64,000 nucleotides of DNA from Acidihalobacter yilgarnensis (lineage in GTDB: Bacteria; Pseudomonadota; Gammaproteobacteria; DSM-5130; Acidihalobacteraceae), in the NCBI RefSeq assembly GCF_001753245.1, contig NZ_CP017415.1, positions 2,508,501 to 2,572,500 of the forward strand, in the 5' to 3' direction. Positions 29,868 to 40,529 of this stretch are shown piece by piece. Within the stretch, counting starts at the first letter, position 1. The number at the start of each line of letters is the position of its first letter. The position numbers and the translations under genes are program-made. A model generated the notes under the pieces. It had not been told where the DNA came from, ran no database searches, and saw only the letters and a program-made list of their open reading frames with translations.

Positions 29868-31214
29868 TCAGGATTCGCCGGCAATCGTGACCCGGTCGAG
29901 CAGGATCGATCCGGTGCGAATATTGCCGCGTGCGTCAAGATCGTTGCCAACCGCCACCACGCCCTGAAACATTTCCTTCAGATTACCCGCAATGGTGATT
30001 TCCTCTACCGGGTAGCACAACTCGCCGTTCTCGACCCAGAAGCCCGCCGCACCGCGTGAATAGTCACCCGTCACCATATTGATACCGTGGCCGATCAACT
30101 CCGTGACCAGCAAACCTGTTCCCATCTCACGCAACAGGCCGGCAAGATCATGCTCGCCGGGTTTGACAGTGAGGTTGTGCACACCACCCGCGTTACCCGT
30201 GGTCTCCATACCCAAGCGCCGAGCGGAATAACTGTCGAGCACATAGCCCTGCAATACTCCGTCGCGTACCAGTTCACGCTGTGTCGTGGCCACGCCCTCG
30301 CCATCGAAGGGCGAGCTGCCCAGCGCGCCAGGCAAATGCGGCTGCTCCTCAATCTGCATAAACGACGGGAATACGGACTGACCGAGCTGATCGAGCAGAA
30401 AGCTCGACTTGCGATACAGCGCGCCGCCACGGATGGCGCCGACGAAGTGGCCGATGAAACCGCGCGCGAGATCGGCCTCGATCACGACCGGTGCCTGGCG
30501 GGTGCTGAGCTTGCGCGCGCCAAGGCGTCGTAAGGTGCGCCGCGCGGTCTCATGGCCCACATGCTCGGCGCTGTCGAGCTGTGCCGGGTGGCGCGAATCC
30601 GTATACCAATAATCTCGCTGCATCCCGCCATCCTGCTCCGCTACTACCGAGCAACTCAGGCTGTGGCGCGTCCCCGTGTAGCCGCCGATGAAACCGTGGG
30701 TATTACCGTAAACCACCGTACCGCGGTAGGTATTGACGCTCGCACCCTCGGAATTATTGATCCTCTGATCGACGCCGCGTGCGGCATCCTCGCAGCTACG
30801 CGCCAACTCGATCGCGGCCTCAGGCTCCAATGCCCAGGGGTGGTCAAGATCGAGATCCGGGTAGCCCCGGGCCATACGCTCTGCGTCAGCCAAACCCGAA
30901 TACGGATCCTCCGCGGTATGGCGGGCAATCGCAGCGGCAGCGGCGACTGCCTCACGCACCGCTTCCGGACGGAAATCAGCGGTACTGGCATTGCCCTTGC
31001 GCTGGCCAAAGTACAACGTCAGTCCCAATCCCTTGTCGCGATGGTATTCAAGGGTCTCGACCTCACCCAGGCGAACGGCTACCGCAAGGCCGTTGTCGAT
31101 ACTGACCACCGCCTCGGCCGCAGTTGCGCCGGCTCGACCGGCTTCTTCAAGCGCCTGCGTGACTACCGCCTCAAGCTGCGTCTCGTCCATCGCCAGGGGG
31201 CGGATCGCGTTCAT
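29868..31214 (-). CDS. pmbA: Metalloprotease subunit PmbA/TldE
   Basis: The 448-residue protein is the TldE/PmbA partner of TldD. It shares the TldD-like fold but lacks the HExxxH metal site, as expected. Segments such as NNSEGASVNTYRGTVVYGNTHG and the C-terminal GHGINMVTGDYSRGAAGFWVENG are typical. The start at 31214 has AAGGAG 5 nt upstream and replaces the longer frame to 31241. With TldD it forms a heterodimeric peptidase that trims peptides, including microcin leaders and the CcdA antitoxin in E. coli. tldD lies upstream in the same direction. Confidence 0.93.
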   Translation of the reverse strand: MNAIRPLAMDETQLEAVVTQALEEAGRAGATAAEAVVSIDNGLAVAVRLGEVETLEYHRDKGLGLTLYFGQRKGNASTADFRPEAVREAVAAAAAIARHTAEDPYSGLADAERMARGYPDLDLDHPWALEPEAAIELARSCEDAARGVDQRINNSEGASVNTYRGTVVYGNTHGFIGGYTGTRHSLSCSVVAEQDGGMQRDYWYTDSRHPAQLDSAEHVGHETARRTLRRLGARKLSTRQAPVVIEADLARGFIGHFVGAIRGGALYRKSSFLLDQLGQSVFPSFMQIEEQPHLPGALGSSPFDGEGVATTQRELVRDGVLQGYVLDSYSARRLGMETTGNAGGVHNLTVKPGEHDLAGLLREMGTGLLVTELIGHGINMVTGDYSRGAAGFWVENGELCYPVEEITIAGNLKEMFQGVVAVGNDLDARGNIRTGSILLDRVTIAGES

Positions 31215-31259
31215 GGATACTCCTTGTCGATTCTGTTTCAAATTGAAGAGGGCGACACT

Positions 31260-31529
31260 TCAGGTGCCGGCCCCGTGTTTGTTAACGGCCTGGAGATTAC
31301 CCCAGCGACCGAGGTTGCCAACGTGTACGCCGACCCACCACAACGGACCCAGGCTATCTTCCGTGTGGCCGCCGACGAGTGCCTGATCCTCGGTTAATCG
31401 GATCGAGGGAATGAATCCCGCGGCATCTTCACGATGGCGAAAGCAATGCCACTGGACGACGCCGTCCTGTCCATGGCCCTGCGGTAGGGCATGTGCTTCA
31501 TCCAGCAATTCGGTAAAGGTGCGATTCAT
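31260..31529 (-). CDS. Small hypothetical protein between tldD and pmbA, 89 aa
   Basis: I do not recognise the family. It has a strong Shine-Dalgarno (GGAGG, 7 nt before the ATG), which supports real translation. The sequence is rich in His, Trp and Gly: VVQWHCFRHREDAAGFIPSIRL resembles a small beta-type domain, and the C-terminal part reads LGPLWWVGVHVGNLGRWGN. There is no signal peptide. It lies between the genes for the two subunits of one protease, so it could be a partner, a substrate or an unrelated passenger. Confidence 0.6.
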   Translation of the reverse strand: MNRTFTELLDEAHALPQGHGQDGVVQWHCFRHREDAAGFIPSIRLTEDQALVGGHTEDSLGPLWWVGVHVGNLGRWGNLQAVNKHGAGT

Positions 31530-31583
31530 GGCGCTTCCTCCGAGATAGACATACCCGGTTATAGCACCCCCGCACCGCTTACC

Positions 31584-33029
31584 TCATGATTGGGTGCCAC
31601 CGACGGTCAGTCCGTCCACCCGCAGCGTCGGTTGACCGACGCCGACCGGCACGCTCTGTCCATCCTTGCCGCAAGTGCCGACACCATCGTCGAGCTTGAG
31701 GTCGTTGCCGATGCGCGAAACCCGGGTGAGCACGTCGGGACCGTTGCCGATCAAGGTCGCGCCCTTGACCGGGCGGGTTACCTTGCCATTCTCGATCAGG
31801 TAGGCCTCGGAGGCGGAAAACACGAATTTGCCGGAGGTGATGTCGACCTGCCCACCGCCAAAATTGACCGCATACAACCCCTTTTCGACCGAGGCGATGA
31901 TTTCCTCCGGGTCATCATTGCCGGCGCGCATGTAGGTATTGGTCATACGTGGCATCGGCAGATGGGCGTAGGACTCGCGCCGGCCATTGCCGGTCGGTGC
32001 CATACCCATCAGACGCGCATTGAGGCGATCCTGCATATAGCCGACCAGGATGCCGTCCTCGATCAGCGTCGTGCAGCCGGTGGGGGTGCCTTCGTCGTCG
32101 ACGTTCAACGAACCGCGGCGATCCGGCAGGGTGCCATCGTCCACCACGGTCACGCCCTTGGCCGCCACGCGCTGTCCTAAACGTCCGCTGAAGGCCGAGG
32201 TCTTCTTGCGGTTGAAGTCGCCCTCCAGGCCATGGCCGATGGCCTCATGCAACAGCACGCCCGGCCAACCCGGGCCGAGGACCACGGTCATATTGCCGGC
32301 TGGTGCCGCCACCGCCTCCAGGTTCACCAGCGCCTGACGCACGGCCTCGCGGGCATAGTCGAGCGCACGCTCGCCGTCGAGGAAATAGCGATAATCCACA
32401 CGCCCACCACCACCGGCATGTCCCTGTTCGCGGCGTCCGTCGGATTCCACGATCACCGTCACGTTGAGGCGGACCAGCGGACGGGCGTCGGCCGCGAGAG
32501 TGCCGTCGCTGGCTGCCACCAGGATGAGATCATGCTCTCCGGCCAGGCTGACCATCACCTGCGTGACGCGTGGATCCTGCCGACGCGCTTCGGCATCAAC
32601 GCGCTGCAATAGCGCAATCTTGTCCTCTGGGCTCATGCTCTGGGTCGGGTCCTGCGGCATGTACAGCGCGTGGCCGGTCCGGGACTGCCACGCCTGCATC
32701 TGCCCAGATTGCCCGCCGTGCGCAATCGCGCGCGCGGCCTGCGCCGCATCCAGCAATGCGGGCAGCACGATTTCGTCGCTGTAGGCAAATCCGGTCTTGT
32801 CGCCACTGATGGCGCGCACACCCACGCCCTGGTCGATACCCCAGGATCCTTCTCGGACGATACCGTCCTCCAGGCCCCAGGACTCATGGCGGCTGAGCTG
32901 AAAATACAGGTCACCGCTGTCGATATTTCCGCCCAGCAGGCTAGACAATGCCCTGCTCAGATCCTGCTCGCCGAGACCCGAGGGCGCGAGGATGTGCGCC
33001 TGGGCGAGGTCGAGTGCGTTGTCCGTCAT
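31584..33029 (-). CDS. tldD: Metalloprotease TldD
   Basis: The 481-residue catalytic subunit of the TldD/TldE peptidase carries the zinc-binding HExxxH as [11 protein letters not shown] at about residue 261, followed by FSGRLGQ. The C-terminal third includes [26 protein letters not shown], typical of TldD. The ATG at 33029 overlaps the upstream amidase stop (ATGA). The longer frame to 33416 is the shadow of that amidase gene. Confidence 0.95.
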   Translation of the reverse strand: MTDNALDLAQAHILAPSGLGEQDLSRALSSLLGGNIDSGDLYFQLSRHESWGLEDGIVREGSWGIDQGVGVRAISGDKTGFAYSDEIVLPALLDAAQAARAIAHGGQSGQMQAWQSRTGHALYMPQDPTQSMSPEDKIALLQRVDAEARRQDPRVTQVMVSLAGEHDLILVAASDGTLAADARPLVRLNVTVIVESDGRREQGHAGGGGRVDYRYFLDGERALDYAREAVRQALVNLEAVAAPAGNMTVVLGPGWPGVLLHEAIGHGLEGDFNRKKTSAFSGRLGQRVAAKGVTVVDDGTLPDRRGSLNVDDEGTPTGCTTLIEDGILVGYMQDRLNARLMGMAPTGNGRRESYAHLPMPRMTNTYMRAGNDDPEEIIASVEKGLYAVNFGGGQVDITSGKFVFSASEAYLIENGKVTRPVKGATLIGNGPDVLTRVSRIGNDLKLDDGVGTCGKDGQSVPVGVGQPTLRVDGLTVGGTQS

Positions 33030-33862
33030 AGTGTCTCCGTCTCGGCCGGGATACCCAGCCGGTGATGTTCGAGGATGGGGAATTGTCCGCGGATGCGCCG
33101 CTGCTGGGTCAGGTCCACGTCGGCGACGACCACACCGGCGCCGCTCACGCGGCTCGCCAGCACGGCACCCCAAGGGTCGACCACCTGGCTGTGGCCGAAG
33201 GTCTCCCGACCGCTGACGTGGAAGCCGCCCTGTGCCGCGGCGACGAGATAACTCAGATTTTCGATCGCCCGCGCGCGCAGCAGCACATCCCAATGCGCCT
33301 GCCCAGTGAGTGCCGTAAATGCGGAGGGCAGCACGAATAACTCGGCACCTTTGCGTTGTAGTGCATGAAACAGTTCGGGAAAGCGCAGGTCGTAGCACAC
33401 CGCCAGCCCCACACATCCCAAGTCCGTTTCCACCACCACCGTCCCATTGCCGGGAACCGTCGTGGCCGATTCATGATACTGCTCGCCGCTCTCGGTCAGG
33501 GCCACGTCAAATAGATGGATCTTGTCGTAACGCGCGACGCGTTGACCATCCGGGGCGTACACGAGGCAGCTGGCGAAGGCCCGCCCCGGCTCGGCGGAGC
33601 GCAGCGGGATGGTCCCCCCCACCAGCCAGAGTCCATGCCGACGCGCCTGCCCAGCCAGAAAATCCTGCACGCGCCCCTCACCATCTGCCTCGGCGGCAGC
33701 GGCGCGTTCGGCATCGGTCCGCGGCATCAGGTCGAAGCATTCCGGCAGTACGGCCAGCTTCGCACCGGCACGCGCGGCTTCGCTGAGCAGGCGACCCGCC
33801 TCAAGCAGGTTGGCCTCACGATTCGGGCCAGAGGCCATCTGGATCGCCGCCACACGACTCAT
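33026..33862 (-). CDS. Nitrilase-superfamily carbon-nitrogen hydrolase (Nit1/deaminated-glutathione amidase-like)
   Basis: The 278-residue protein has the full Glu-Lys-Cys triad: [21 protein letters not shown] and [11 protein letters not shown]. This matches the Nit/NitFhit-type branch, whose bacterial members (YbeM) hydrolyse deaminated glutathione. It is flanked by yhdP upstream and tldD downstream, a common gammaproteobacterial order, and overlaps both neighbours by ATGA. It contains an intact 7-C run (33614-33620, plus strand) in frame, useful as a control for the frameshifts noted elsewhere. Confidence 0.88.
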   Translation of the reverse strand: MSRVAAIQMASGPNREANLLEAGRLLSEAARAGAKLAVLPECFDLMPRTDAERAAAAEADGEGRVQDFLAGQARRHGLWLVGGTIPLRSAEPGRAFASCLVYAPDGQRVARYDKIHLFDVALTESGEQYHESATTVPGNGTVVVETDLGCVGLAVCYDLRFPELFHALQRKGAELFVLPSAFTALTGQAHWDVLLRARAIENLSYLVAAAQGGFHVSGRETFGHSQVVDPWGAVLASRVSGAGVVVADVDLTQQRRIRGQFPILEHHRLGIPAETETL

Positions 33863-34239
33863 GTGCCACCCCCGGAGGTTTTCAGACTCAATGCAAGCGT
33901 ATTCATATTGCTACTGCCCGGGAACAAGCTGATCGCGCGACCCGGCACGCCGTAGGCAACCAACCACCCTACCAATCGATTGGCCCAGATGACGCCCTGC
34001 TCGCCACCTGGATATTCGATGCTCAGGTGTGCGGCCGGTTGTGCCGACCAAGTCTGCAGCAGGCGGCGTAGCGCCGGGTCGGCAAGCAATGTCCGACTGC
34101 GATCGGGACTTTCCCACTGAGATTGGGAAATATTACACGTCGGCATGACCAACGGCGCGCTATCGGCCTGGGCGGATGTGGCCGACAAGAACATCATCAG
34201 GCTGCTTAGCAGCAGAATTCGCATCATCGTGTGAAACAT
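33859..34239 (-). CDS. Small exported hypothetical protein, 126 aa
   Basis: From the ATG at 34239 the protein starts with a signal peptide (MMRILLLSSLMMFLSATSAQA). A short mature domain follows with one Cys (VMPTCNISQSQWE) and the motif YPGGEQGVIWANRLVGWLVAYG, suggesting a periplasmic role. The longest frame begins at a TTG at 34263. I do not recognise the family. The stop overlaps the amidase start (ATGA) and the gene lies 63 bp after yhdP, so it is in the same transcription unit. Confidence 0.65.
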   Translation of the reverse strand: MFHTMMRILLLSSLMMFLSATSAQADSAPLVMPTCNISQSQWESPDRSRTLLADPALRRLLQTWSAQPAAHLSIEYPGGEQGVIWANRLVGWLVAYGVPGRAISLFPGSSNMNTLALSLKTSGGGT

Positions 34240-34302
34240 GGCGTCATGGTAGCGCACTTTCAAACCTCAGTTTTGCCTCGGCACGCCGATGATCGCGGCG
34301 TA

Positions 34303-37300
34303 TTAGAAGAGGTTTTCATGTTGGGCATCCCGACCGTGGACGGGTTTGCGCTTGGCGGTATCGTCCTCCGGCTGGATTTTGGGCGCATCCCAGGGCCCGG
34401 TGACCCGATAGCGGAATTCAGCGGCCTTGTTGAGCTGCTTGCCGAGCCCCAGCAGTCGGTCGAGCAGAAACAGCGTTGCACCCGCAACAGGCCCACCGAG
34501 TACTGCGCCCGCGATCGCCACCGTGGACTGAACCTGGGGCACGATAGCGACCTGTGCATCGTAATCGCGCGTGACCATTCCGACGCGGCCGGTAATCGAC
34601 ATGGCCGCGGAAGCCCCCGCAATGTGGGTGTCCTGCGTATAAATATTGCCGTCTCGGAGCTGGAATCGGCTATTCATCTCGTTGAAGGCGAAACCCTTGT
34701 CGAAGACATCGCCGAAATTGAGGCTCAGACGCTGCGGCAGGGCCGCAAGGTTAAGCAACCCGAGCAGGCGCCCGGTCTGGCCCGGATTGACCTCCATCAG
34801 TCGTCCGTGTTTGAGATTGAGACGGGCCTGGCCGTCAAGCACACCCCAGGAGAGTTGCGCTGGACCACCCGGCCAGCTCAGTGTTGCGGACAGATGCCCC
34901 TTGCCACCCGCGAGCCCCGCCTGTGCATTGAGGGCATCCAGTGCCTTACCCGCATCGTCGCTGTCGACCTCAAGCTGGATCTGCATCATCGTGTGTCCAT
35001 CGAGTTCACGCAGCCAGCTACCGCTGGCGCGGGCATGCAAATGCGGCTCGTTGACCTCTGCGAGATGAATTTGCATGCCTTCGCGCGTCGGCGTGGTAGT
35101 GAGCTGGACATTGTGCAAGTGGCGGCCGGCAACGAGTAGGTCGCCGATATGCCCCGACAGGGCCGGGATACTGCTCGGATCGATCGGATCGCCACTGGCC
35201 GACGAGGCAGAAACCTCGCCATCGAGATCCAGTCGCGACAGCTCGAAACGTACCGGCTTGCCGCCATATAGGACAGCCGGCACCTGGAGCTTGCCGCTGA
35301 TGACGTCGGACGAGACCGCTGCGTTCCAGAGGGTCCCCTTGCGCGTCGCATCGATTGAAGCCTTGCGCAGGCGACGCCCGAAGATATCCAGTTCGCCGAT
35401 ATCCACACGCAAATGGCGAACGGCATCCATCGTCGATGGGCCGCCGCCATCGGGACATTCGGCCAGCGACGGGCCGGACGGCAGCTTGTTCAGCACGCGA
35501 CGCCAAGCGTCGACATCGAAGTGCGTGAGGTGCCCCTGGATGGCGATATCCTTAGACGGCAACACCGGCGTGCCGGCATTGAAGCGTACATCGCCCCGCA
35601 CCACGCGCCGACAACCGGCCTTGCCGGCAAGCTGGAACAAGCCCTGCAAATCCGGGCCGTAGCGCAAAAATACCGGCGCATCGTCACGCGTCAACGAGCG
35701 CTGCGCCACCAGTCCAAGGGAAGCTGCCGCAGGTTTGCCAAGCGGCGCTGGCAGCGTCACCTGAACCCCTTGCAAGCCCGACACCAACGTCAATCCCATG
35801 CCATACCGACGATAGCCGCCACGGGTCATCGGCAGGGTGAAGGCCATTCGCCAATCGGTATCGCCGTGGGCGTAATGTGCCACCGGCGACTTCGCACCGA
35901 AAAGCCGCGCCACGGACAGATGAGTATCCAGGGTCAGGGTCGCGAGACCGTCGCTACGAGTACTCACGCCGAGGACCGCCGGCGCACCTCGGAAGATGGC
36001 CTGGATATCGTGCGCACGCAGACTGCGCTGAGTGAAATCCAGCTTGCCGTTGATCCGATTCAACGAAAAATCCTGTTCCGGGAGGGCAAAGCTGCCATCG
36101 TCGATGCTCGCCTTGCCGTGTAGCGACCACTGGGACAATTCGGCGGCACGCAGTGGAATACTCAGACCGAGATCGAAGTGAGTCTGACCGTCCGCCTGTA
36201 TCTCGTCGAACAGCGCCTTGCGTCCATCGCCCAGCGGCGTATGCGACAGATAGGTGACTACGTCGCCTAGCGGCCCCACGCCCGAGCCGCTAATGCCGAG
36301 TACGGCATGATCGAGATCGGGAATATCGAGATCCACATCCGACAACTGCGTCGACAGCATCGTGGCCTGCGCCACATGCGCCCGCAGGCTGAAATCATGT
36401 AGCGCTAGCTGACCGCTCATGGTCTTGAGGCGAGGCCAGTCACGAAAATAGTCGAGCGTACCGGCACTGACATTCAGCCGGGCCTCGAATACGCCCCCGT
36501 GCTGGCGAAAGGGGAAATCGGCCGGATCGCCGCGCAGGATGATGCTGCCGCCCGTCACCGTGCCCCCCTGTAACGCCTGTTTCAGCCAGTGGACCAAATC
36601 GGGGTGAAGCAACTTTACTGGCAGATAGCGCGGTGCGGCGGCGACATTGCCCCGCTCGATACCCAGCATCAAATTCAGGTCGGGCGGCCCACCCGTCGGC
36701 AGCCACAGACCGAGCTGACCGTGTAGCGCCAAGTCCGTATTACTCAGATCGAAATGCGGCGCAATGACCTCGTCGCCCAGTGGGCCACGCCGCCACCAGA
36801 GCATACCCTTGGCATGAGTCGCCGGCAGCACACCACCGAACACCGTTGGCGCGTTCACACGCAGCGCGGTACTGTCGACGTCCAGTGCGCCTGCCGCTGA
36901 GGTCATCGCCAGCTGCCCGCTTAAGCCACTGAATCCCGGCCGATGCCCATCCGTACGCAGCGAGATACCCTTCAGCTCGGCACTCAGTGCCAGTTGCGGC
37001 GCCACAGCAGAAGCCGAATCGCGAAGATTGAAGCGCAGGTCACGGACTTCGCCGGTAGGCGCCAGCGCGGCAAGGCGATCCGACCAGCCATCCGGCAACC
37101 ACGGCAGCTGCACAAGTTTCGGGGTTAAGTCCTGAAGGCGCAGAAAATCGGCCCAGCCACGAAGTGAGCGTTGCCCATCTCCTTGTTGATTGAAGGTGGC
37201 ATCGAAGGCGTCGGTCGGCCAGGCTGACTGCCCAGCCGACGCGTGTAATTGCACACCCTGTAGACGCCACCCCGCCGGCAAGGCTTGCCAGCGCACATCG

Positions 37301-38217
37301 CCGCTGAACGCGGTCAGACCGGGTGCAGCGGCGTTCGCGCTCAGCGTGGGCCCCAGCGACAAGTCCTGTACGCTCAAATGGCCGCTGACGCGCGTCGGAC
37401 GCCCCTGTGACCAGACCGACCAGACTTGAGCATCGAGCTGCCCACGGAGCGAAGGTAGGTCAGGCAGCAGCGATTTCAGGGGCAGACCGTCGAGCCGAAT
37501 GCCCTGCAGATCGAAGTAAATCCGACCTCCCCAGGTCGCCGACGCGCCCTCGCCCGTCCGCCGCAAGTTGGCGGCAAAGCTGACCTGATTGCCTAAACGC
37601 GTAGGCAGCGCAAAGCCTCCGGCAAGATCGATACCGTCATCCGCCGGGCGCGCCACCAACGTCACCTGACTGAAGCGGTAGCGCCGGGCACGGGGCAGGT
37701 CTTCGATCACGACGTGGGCATCGCTCAAGCGGTAAGTGATGCGGGTCAACCAAGGCGGCAACCGGGCGCCACCGGGTGTTTGAACCCCGGTATCGACGGG
37801 TAGCGGTAAGGCCAGACCACTGATACTCAGGCGCCCCTCGCTGTCTCGCGCAATGACCACGCGTGCGCCCTGCAGACTGATCTCCCCCGGCACAAGTCGC
37901 CCCGCCAGAAAGGAGTTCCAAACCCCCAACTGCAGCCCTACCCGCGCCAGTCTGAGGGCGGTCTTACCGGTGCCGTCGAGTACACGGACATTTTCCAATG
38001 TCACCGTAGGTGTGATCCAGTGCCAACCGACCCGTATCTGGCCGATCCGCACGGGATGATGCAACCAATCACTCGCAACGGATTCAATCTCGGCACGATA
38101 ACTCGGCACCATTGGCAACAGTTGGCGGGCCACCACGGTGAGCACCGCGGCGAGGATCACCACCACGGCCGCGCCCAGCCAGAGCGTCCCCAACAAACGT
38201 TTCAGCACGCGCGACAT
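34303..38217 (-). CDS. yhdP: YhdP, AsmA-like intermembrane phospholipid transport protein
   Basis: The 1304-residue protein has one N-terminal TM anchor (LWLGAAVVVILAAVLTVVA). A long periplasmic beta-rich repeat body with DUF3971 follows, then an AsmA-type C-terminus (LLGLLNLAALPQRLSLNFGD, VDARDYDAQVAIVPQV-like region). YhdP, TamB and YdbH bridge inner and outer membranes and carry phospholipids outward in E. coli; that role is assumed here by homology. It follows rng, as in enterobacteria, and leads into the amidase-tldD genes. Confidence 0.93.
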   Translation of the reverse strand: MSRVLKRLLGTLWLGAAVVVILAAVLTVVARQLLPMVPSYRAEIESVASDWLHHPVRIGQIRVGWHWITPTVTLENVRVLDGTGKTALRLARVGLQLGVWNSFLAGRLVPGEISLQGARVVIARDSEGRLSISGLALPLPVDTGVQTPGGARLPPWLTRITYRLSDAHVVIEDLPRARRYRFSQVTLVARPADDGIDLAGGFALPTRLGNQVSFAANLRRTGEGASATWGGRIYFDLQGIRLDGLPLKSLLPDLPSLRGQLDAQVWSVWSQGRPTRVSGHLSVQDLSLGPTLSANAAAPGLTAFSGDVRWQALPAGWRLQGVQLHASAGQSAWPTDAFDATFNQQGDGQRSLRGWADFLRLQDLTPKLVQLPWLPDGWSDRLAALAPTGEVRDLRFNLRDSASAVAPQLALSAELKGISLRTDGHRPGFSGLSGQLAMTSAAGALDVDSTALRVNAPTVFGGVLPATHAKGMLWWRRGPLGDEVIAPHFDLSNTDLALHGQLGLWLPTGGPPDLNLMLGIERGNVAAAPRYLPVKLLHPDLVHWLKQALQGGTVTGGSIILRGDPADFPFRQHGGVFEARLNVSAGTLDYFRDWPRLKTMSGQLALHDFSLRAHVAQATMLSTQLSDVDLDIPDLDHAVLGISGSGVGPLGDVVTYLSHTPLGDGRKALFDEIQADGQTHFDLGLSIPLRAAELSQWSLHGKASIDDGSFALPEQDFSLNRINGKLDFTQRSLRAHDIQAIFRGAPAVLGVSTRSDGLATLTLDTHLSVARLFGAKSPVAHYAHGDTDWRMAFTLPMTRGGYRRYGMGLTLVSGLQGVQVTLPAPLGKPAAASLGLVAQRSLTRDDAPVFLRYGPDLQGLFQLAGKAGCRRVVRGDVRFNAGTPVLPSKDIAIQGHLTHFDVDAWRRVLNKLPSGPSLAECPDGGGPSTMDAVRHLRVDIGELDIFGRRLRKASIDATRKGTLWNAAVSSDVISGKLQVPAVLYGGKPVRFELSRLDLDGEVSASSASGDPIDPSSIPALSGHIGDLLVAGRHLHNVQLTTTPTREGMQIHLAEVNEPHLHARASGSWLRELDGHTMMQIQLEVDSDDAGKALDALNAQAGLAGGKGHLSATLSWPGGPAQLSWGVLDGQARLNLKHGRLMEVNPGQTGRLLGLLNLAALPQRLSLNFGDVFDKGFAFNEMNSRFQLRDGNIYTQDTHIAGASAAMSITGRVGMVTRDYDAQVAIVPQVQSTVAIAGAVLGGPVAGATLFLLDRLLGLGKQLNKAAEFRYRVTGPWDAPKIQPEDDTAKRKPVHGRDAQHENLF

Positions 38218-38247
38218 ACGTCCTGCCCGGCCAGCGCACTCAAACGG

Positions 38248-39726
38248 CTAGAGTGGCACCACATCGAATTGCTCCTGGGTGTAGAGCTGCTCGACCTGTA
38301 AGCGGATCGGCACGCCAATGAATTCCTGCAGCTCGGCCAGACTCGACGATTCCTCGTCGAGCAACATGTCGACCACCTCCTGCGCCGCGAGTACCAGCAG
38401 TTCTCGTGCATCAAACTGACGTGCCTCGCGCAGAATTTCCCGAAACATCTCGTAGCACACGGTTTCCGCACTTTTGAGTAGGCCGCGTCCAACGCACGTC
38501 GGGCACGGCTCGCACAGGATGTGTTCCAGGCTCTCTCGGGTGCGCTTGCGGGTCATTTCCACCAACCCGAGACTCGACACCTCGCAAACTTGGCTGCGTG
38601 TGTGGTCGCGATCGAGGGCCTTCTCCAATGCCCGCAACACCTGCGTGCGATGCCCCTCCTCCTTCATGTCGATGAAATCGATGATGATGATGCCGCCGAG
38701 ATTGCGTAACCGCAGCTGGCGTGCAATCGCCTGAGCCGCCTCCAGATTGGTTTTGAGAATGGTCTCTTCGAGATTGCGATGGCCCACGAAGGCACCGGTA
38801 TTCACATCCACCGTGGTCATCGATTCGGTCTGATCGATGACTAGGTGCCCGCCCGACTTGAGCTGCACCTTACGATCGAGCGCCTTCTGGATTTCGTCCT
38901 CCACCCCGTGCAGATCGAATATCGGACGCTCGCCAGCATAGTGCTCAATGCGTTCCGACATTTCAGGCACGTAGCGCGCGGCAAATTCGGTAACCAATTG
39001 CAGCGTCTCTCGCGAATCCACCAAAATCTGCGCGATTTCCTCGTTGGCCAGGTCGCGCAGGACCCGCAATGTCAACGGCAGATCGGAGTAGACCAGCGAC
39101 CCGGCCGGCGCACTGCTCGCTCGCTCGCGAATGGTGCGCCACAAGCGCTGCAAATAGTGAATATCACGGCGCAGATCCTCCTCGCCGGCGTCCTCCGCCG
39201 CGGTGCGTACGATGAAACCATGGGCTTCCTCGCAAACGCTGCTCAGCGACTGCACCAGATCGCGTAGGCGTTGGCGCTCGACATCGCCCTCGATGCGCGT
39301 CGAAACACCGATGCTGTTGCCGCCAGGCACCAACACCAGGTAGCGCGAAGGCACGCTCAGATGCGTGGTCAGACGCGCGCCCTTGGAGCCCAAGGGATCT
39401 TTGGTGACCTGTACCAACAGATGCTGCCCTTCCTGCAACACCGAGCTGATGGCCGGTGGGTGCAGGGTCTCACTACTCGGCGGCAAGTCGTCCTGATGGA
39501 TGTCGCGTAGATCGGAGGCATGCAAAAAGGCGGCACGATCCAGTCCGATATCGACGAAGGCAGCCTCCATGCCGGGCAGCACACGGCTCACCCGACCCTG
39601 ATAGATATTACCCACCAGCCCGCGGCGACGACTGCGCTCGATGTAGACCTCCTGCAGCGCGCCGTTTTCTACCAGCGCGACCCGCGTCTCCTGTGGAGTC
39701 ACATTCAACAGCAATTCAGAACTCAT
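38248..39726 (-). CDS. rng: Ribonuclease G
   Basis: The 492-residue protein has an S1-like N-terminal domain (ETRVALVENGALQEVYIERSRRRG, GNIYQGRVSRVLPGMEAAFVDIG). The RNase E/G catalytic core includes the Mg-binding Asp in VDVNTGAFVG, and the zinc-link segment is CEPCPTCVGRG. It processes 16S rRNA 5' ends and mRNAs. The length is that of RNase G, without the RNase E scaffold tail. The start overlaps maf by ATGA and yhdP follows after 30 bp. Confidence 0.95.
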   Translation of the reverse strand: MSSELLLNVTPQETRVALVENGALQEVYIERSRRRGLVGNIYQGRVSRVLPGMEAAFVDIGLDRAAFLHASDLRDIHQDDLPPSSETLHPPAISSVLQEGQHLLVQVTKDPLGSKGARLTTHLSVPSRYLVLVPGGNSIGVSTRIEGDVERQRLRDLVQSLSSVCEEAHGFIVRTAAEDAGEEDLRRDIHYLQRLWRTIRERASSAPAGSLVYSDLPLTLRVLRDLANEEIAQILVDSRETLQLVTEFAARYVPEMSERIEHYAGERPIFDLHGVEDEIQKALDRKVQLKSGGHLVIDQTESMTTVDVNTGAFVGHRNLEETILKTNLEAAQAIARQLRLRNLGGIIIIDFIDMKEEGHRTQVLRALEKALDRDHTRSQVCEVSSLGLVEMTRKRTRESLEHILCEPCPTCVGRGLLKSAETVCYEMFREILREARQFDARELLVLAAQEVVDMLLDEESSSLAELQEFIGVPIRLQVEQLYTQEQFDVVPL

Positions 39727-40340
39727 TCAGCGCCATCCCTCGCGTCATCGCCCCAGTCAGGCATCTCGATACTCCATTCATCCAGTAACGCCGCCGTCTC
39801 GAACAAGGGCAATCCCATCACCCCTGAATAACTGCCCGCCAGATGTTCGACGAAGGTAGCGGCCAATCCATGAATAGCGTACGCACCGGCCTTGTCCAGG
39901 GGTTCGCCGGTAGCGACGTAGCGCACGCGTTCGTCCGCGGCAATCGCGCGGAACCGCACCTCACTCTCGGACAGGCGTACCGCCTCGCGCGTTCCACGCA
40001 CCAGCGCCACGGCTGAATAAACCCGATGCGTACGACCCGACAGCCGCGAGAGCATCGACTCGGCCTCCGCCGGGTTGTCGGGCTTCCCTAGAATTTCGCC
40101 ATCGAGCACGACCGCCGTGTCGGCGCCCAGCGCCGCACGCTCCCCACGCCGACATGCCCAGCCGGCACGCGCCTTCGCGAGCGCCAAGCGACACACATAA
40201 TCCGCCGCCTTCTCATGCGGCTGGGGCGTTTCGTCGACCGAAGCCGCCACCACCCGATGCGACACACCGATCTGATCGAGCAGCGCGCTGCGCCGAGGTG
40301 AGGCCGAGGCAAGCAACAACAGGGACGCTTCCTTATTCAT
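39723..40340 (-). CDS. maf: Maf-like nucleoside triphosphate pyrophosphatase (dTTP/UTP type)
   Basis: The 205-residue protein opens LLLASASPRRSALLDQIG and has the GADTAVVLDGEILGKP and LSGRTHRVYSAVAL motifs of Maf/YhdE, which hydrolyse dTTP, UTP and modified nucleotides. It is coupled to rng by ATGA, as in the yhdE-rng pair of E. coli. The 189-bp gap upstream (40341-40529) to rlmH contains no gene I can support. Confidence 0.92.
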   Translation of the reverse strand: MNKEASLLLLASASPRRSALLDQIGVSHRVVAASVDETPQPHEKAADYVCRLALAKARAGWACRRGERAALGADTAVVLDGEILGKPDNPAEAESMLSRLSGRTHRVYSAVALVRGTREAVRLSESEVRFRAIAADERVRYVATGEPLDKAGAYAIHGLAATFVEHLAGSYSGVMGLPLFETAALLDEWSIEMPDWGDDARDGAE

Positions 40341-40529
40341 ATCGGGGTGCCGTCGCGGGCAACCGCCAAGGATCTACAGCACCGCGCGCAGCGGCCAATG
40401 ACGCGACTGAGCCCCAGGCTTCTGCCGAGCGGCGATGCCCGCCCCCAATATCGAATAGCCAAACCACGCTCCTCGCATTGTGATTGGGGCACTCGGCCGC
40501 AGCTTCTACGACCGGGCTACAGGCAGCCG

